The position numbers and the translations under genes are program-made. Below are positions 24,286 to 24,758 of a stretch of 24,758 nt of DNA, one piece after another. Location: positions 1 through 24,758 of the forward strand of contig CAYRMD010000075.1 in assembly GCA_964425225.1 (NCBI GenBank), given 5' to 3'. Within the stretch, counting starts at the first letter, position 1. Every line of letters starts with the position of its first letter. A model generated the notes under the pieces. It saw only the letters and a list, made by a program, of their open reading frames with translations, made no database searches and had not been told where the DNA came from. The DNA is from BPJU01 sp964425225 (lineage in GTDB: Bacteria; Planctomycetota; Planctomycetia; Pirellulales; Pirellulaceae).

Positions 24286-24758
24286 TTCTCTCAGGTTCTT
24301 CGATCTGCTTTGCGCTTTGACGCGGTTTAATCGGTCAGAAAAAGAACGCTTTGGCACAGCCATCGCTGGGGGACAACTGCGACTGAGAACCGCTAGAGGT
24401 AACAATGTCGTGGAGCGCTTTAAGACCTACGGTGCGGTATATAGCAACTTCACGCCCTGCACCTGGCTCGTAGGACGGTCGCGGAAAAAGTAGGCTGTAG
24501 GAGCACAAAAGATTGGCCCACATCCAATGGGAAACGCGACCGTTTCACGTGGTTGCAACTGGATAGGAGGCCAATCTGCGTAGCTCCCTTAAGAACACGT
24601 CTTTGATCGCATGCGGCTTGTTTCCAATATGCGGTCGCCATTCAGAGGCCGAAGAGGGACTTCACACAAGTTCGAAGTGGGGTACCACTGCGAAAAGGGG
24701 CGAGCGTTAAGGAACGTCTGATCAACTGGCGGTAAACGAGCGTATTGGCTCGATGGAT
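24286..24758. other. window end, no assignable content
   Basis: No open frame here has start signals or recognisable motifs on either strand, and no repeat of the types seen elsewhere was found. Confidence 0.4.

Overview
The window looks like a piece of a planctomycete chromosome, probably Pirellulales-like. Three things point there: a large secreted PSCyt1/DUF1549/DUF1553 c-type cytochrome protein (21092-23617, minus); several other large exported enzymes with N-terminal signal peptides; and dispersed intergenic repeats whose 30-bp core (10691-10720, 10847-10876, 18535-18564) and 'aacgcagaggcgcag' tails I remember as common intergenic filler in planctomycete genomes. This assignment is inference, because there is no rRNA or other phylogenetic marker here.

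Layout. Positions 1-10505 carry plus-strand genes: an exported gluzincin-type zinc peptidase (5' end outside the window); a secreted GH2 glycosidase; a two-gene polar amino-acid ABC importer whose binding protein and permease are one polypeptide, plus its ATPase; a secreted nucleotide pyrophosphatase/phosphodiesterase-type hydrolase; and an 816-residue exported protein joining a beta-propeller-like half to an unnamed conserved C-terminal domain. Positions 10506-13168 are a graveyard: a long imperfect hairpin, inverted dispersed repeats, then minus-strand relics of a NYN-domain nuclease and of a DUF1156 (COG1743) DNA methylase, both broken by frameshifts and stops. Positions 13169-14492 hold an intact, compact operon with a canonical promoter, a single-domain protoglobin, and a MarR-type regulator carrying a C-terminal four-cysteine module. 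Positions 14493-15969 contain a decayed IS1634-like transposase N-terminus and unassigned DNA. Positions 15970-23617 carry minus-strand genes: an MsbA-like ABC exporter, an exported S9 prolyl-oligopeptidase-family enzyme, and the PSCyt1 protein. The last 1.1 kb has no protein gene but contains a compact candidate small RNA gene (promoter, two abutting hairpins, terminator) at 24167-24285.

How the parts may work together. The GH2 enzyme, phosphodiesterase and S9 peptidase fit a scavenging, polymer-degrading lifestyle, and the ABC importer would take up amino acids. The protoglobin-MarR pair looks like a self-contained gas or redox response unit: heme protein and putative metal-cysteine regulator are 15 bp apart, and an inverted repeat brackets the -10 box of their promoter.

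The observations most worth following are the protoglobin/Cys4-MarR operon with its candidate operator, and the ~74-nt RNA candidate whose two 11-nt loops carry the same C-rich motif in the same register. The defence-type methylase/NYN relic comes next.
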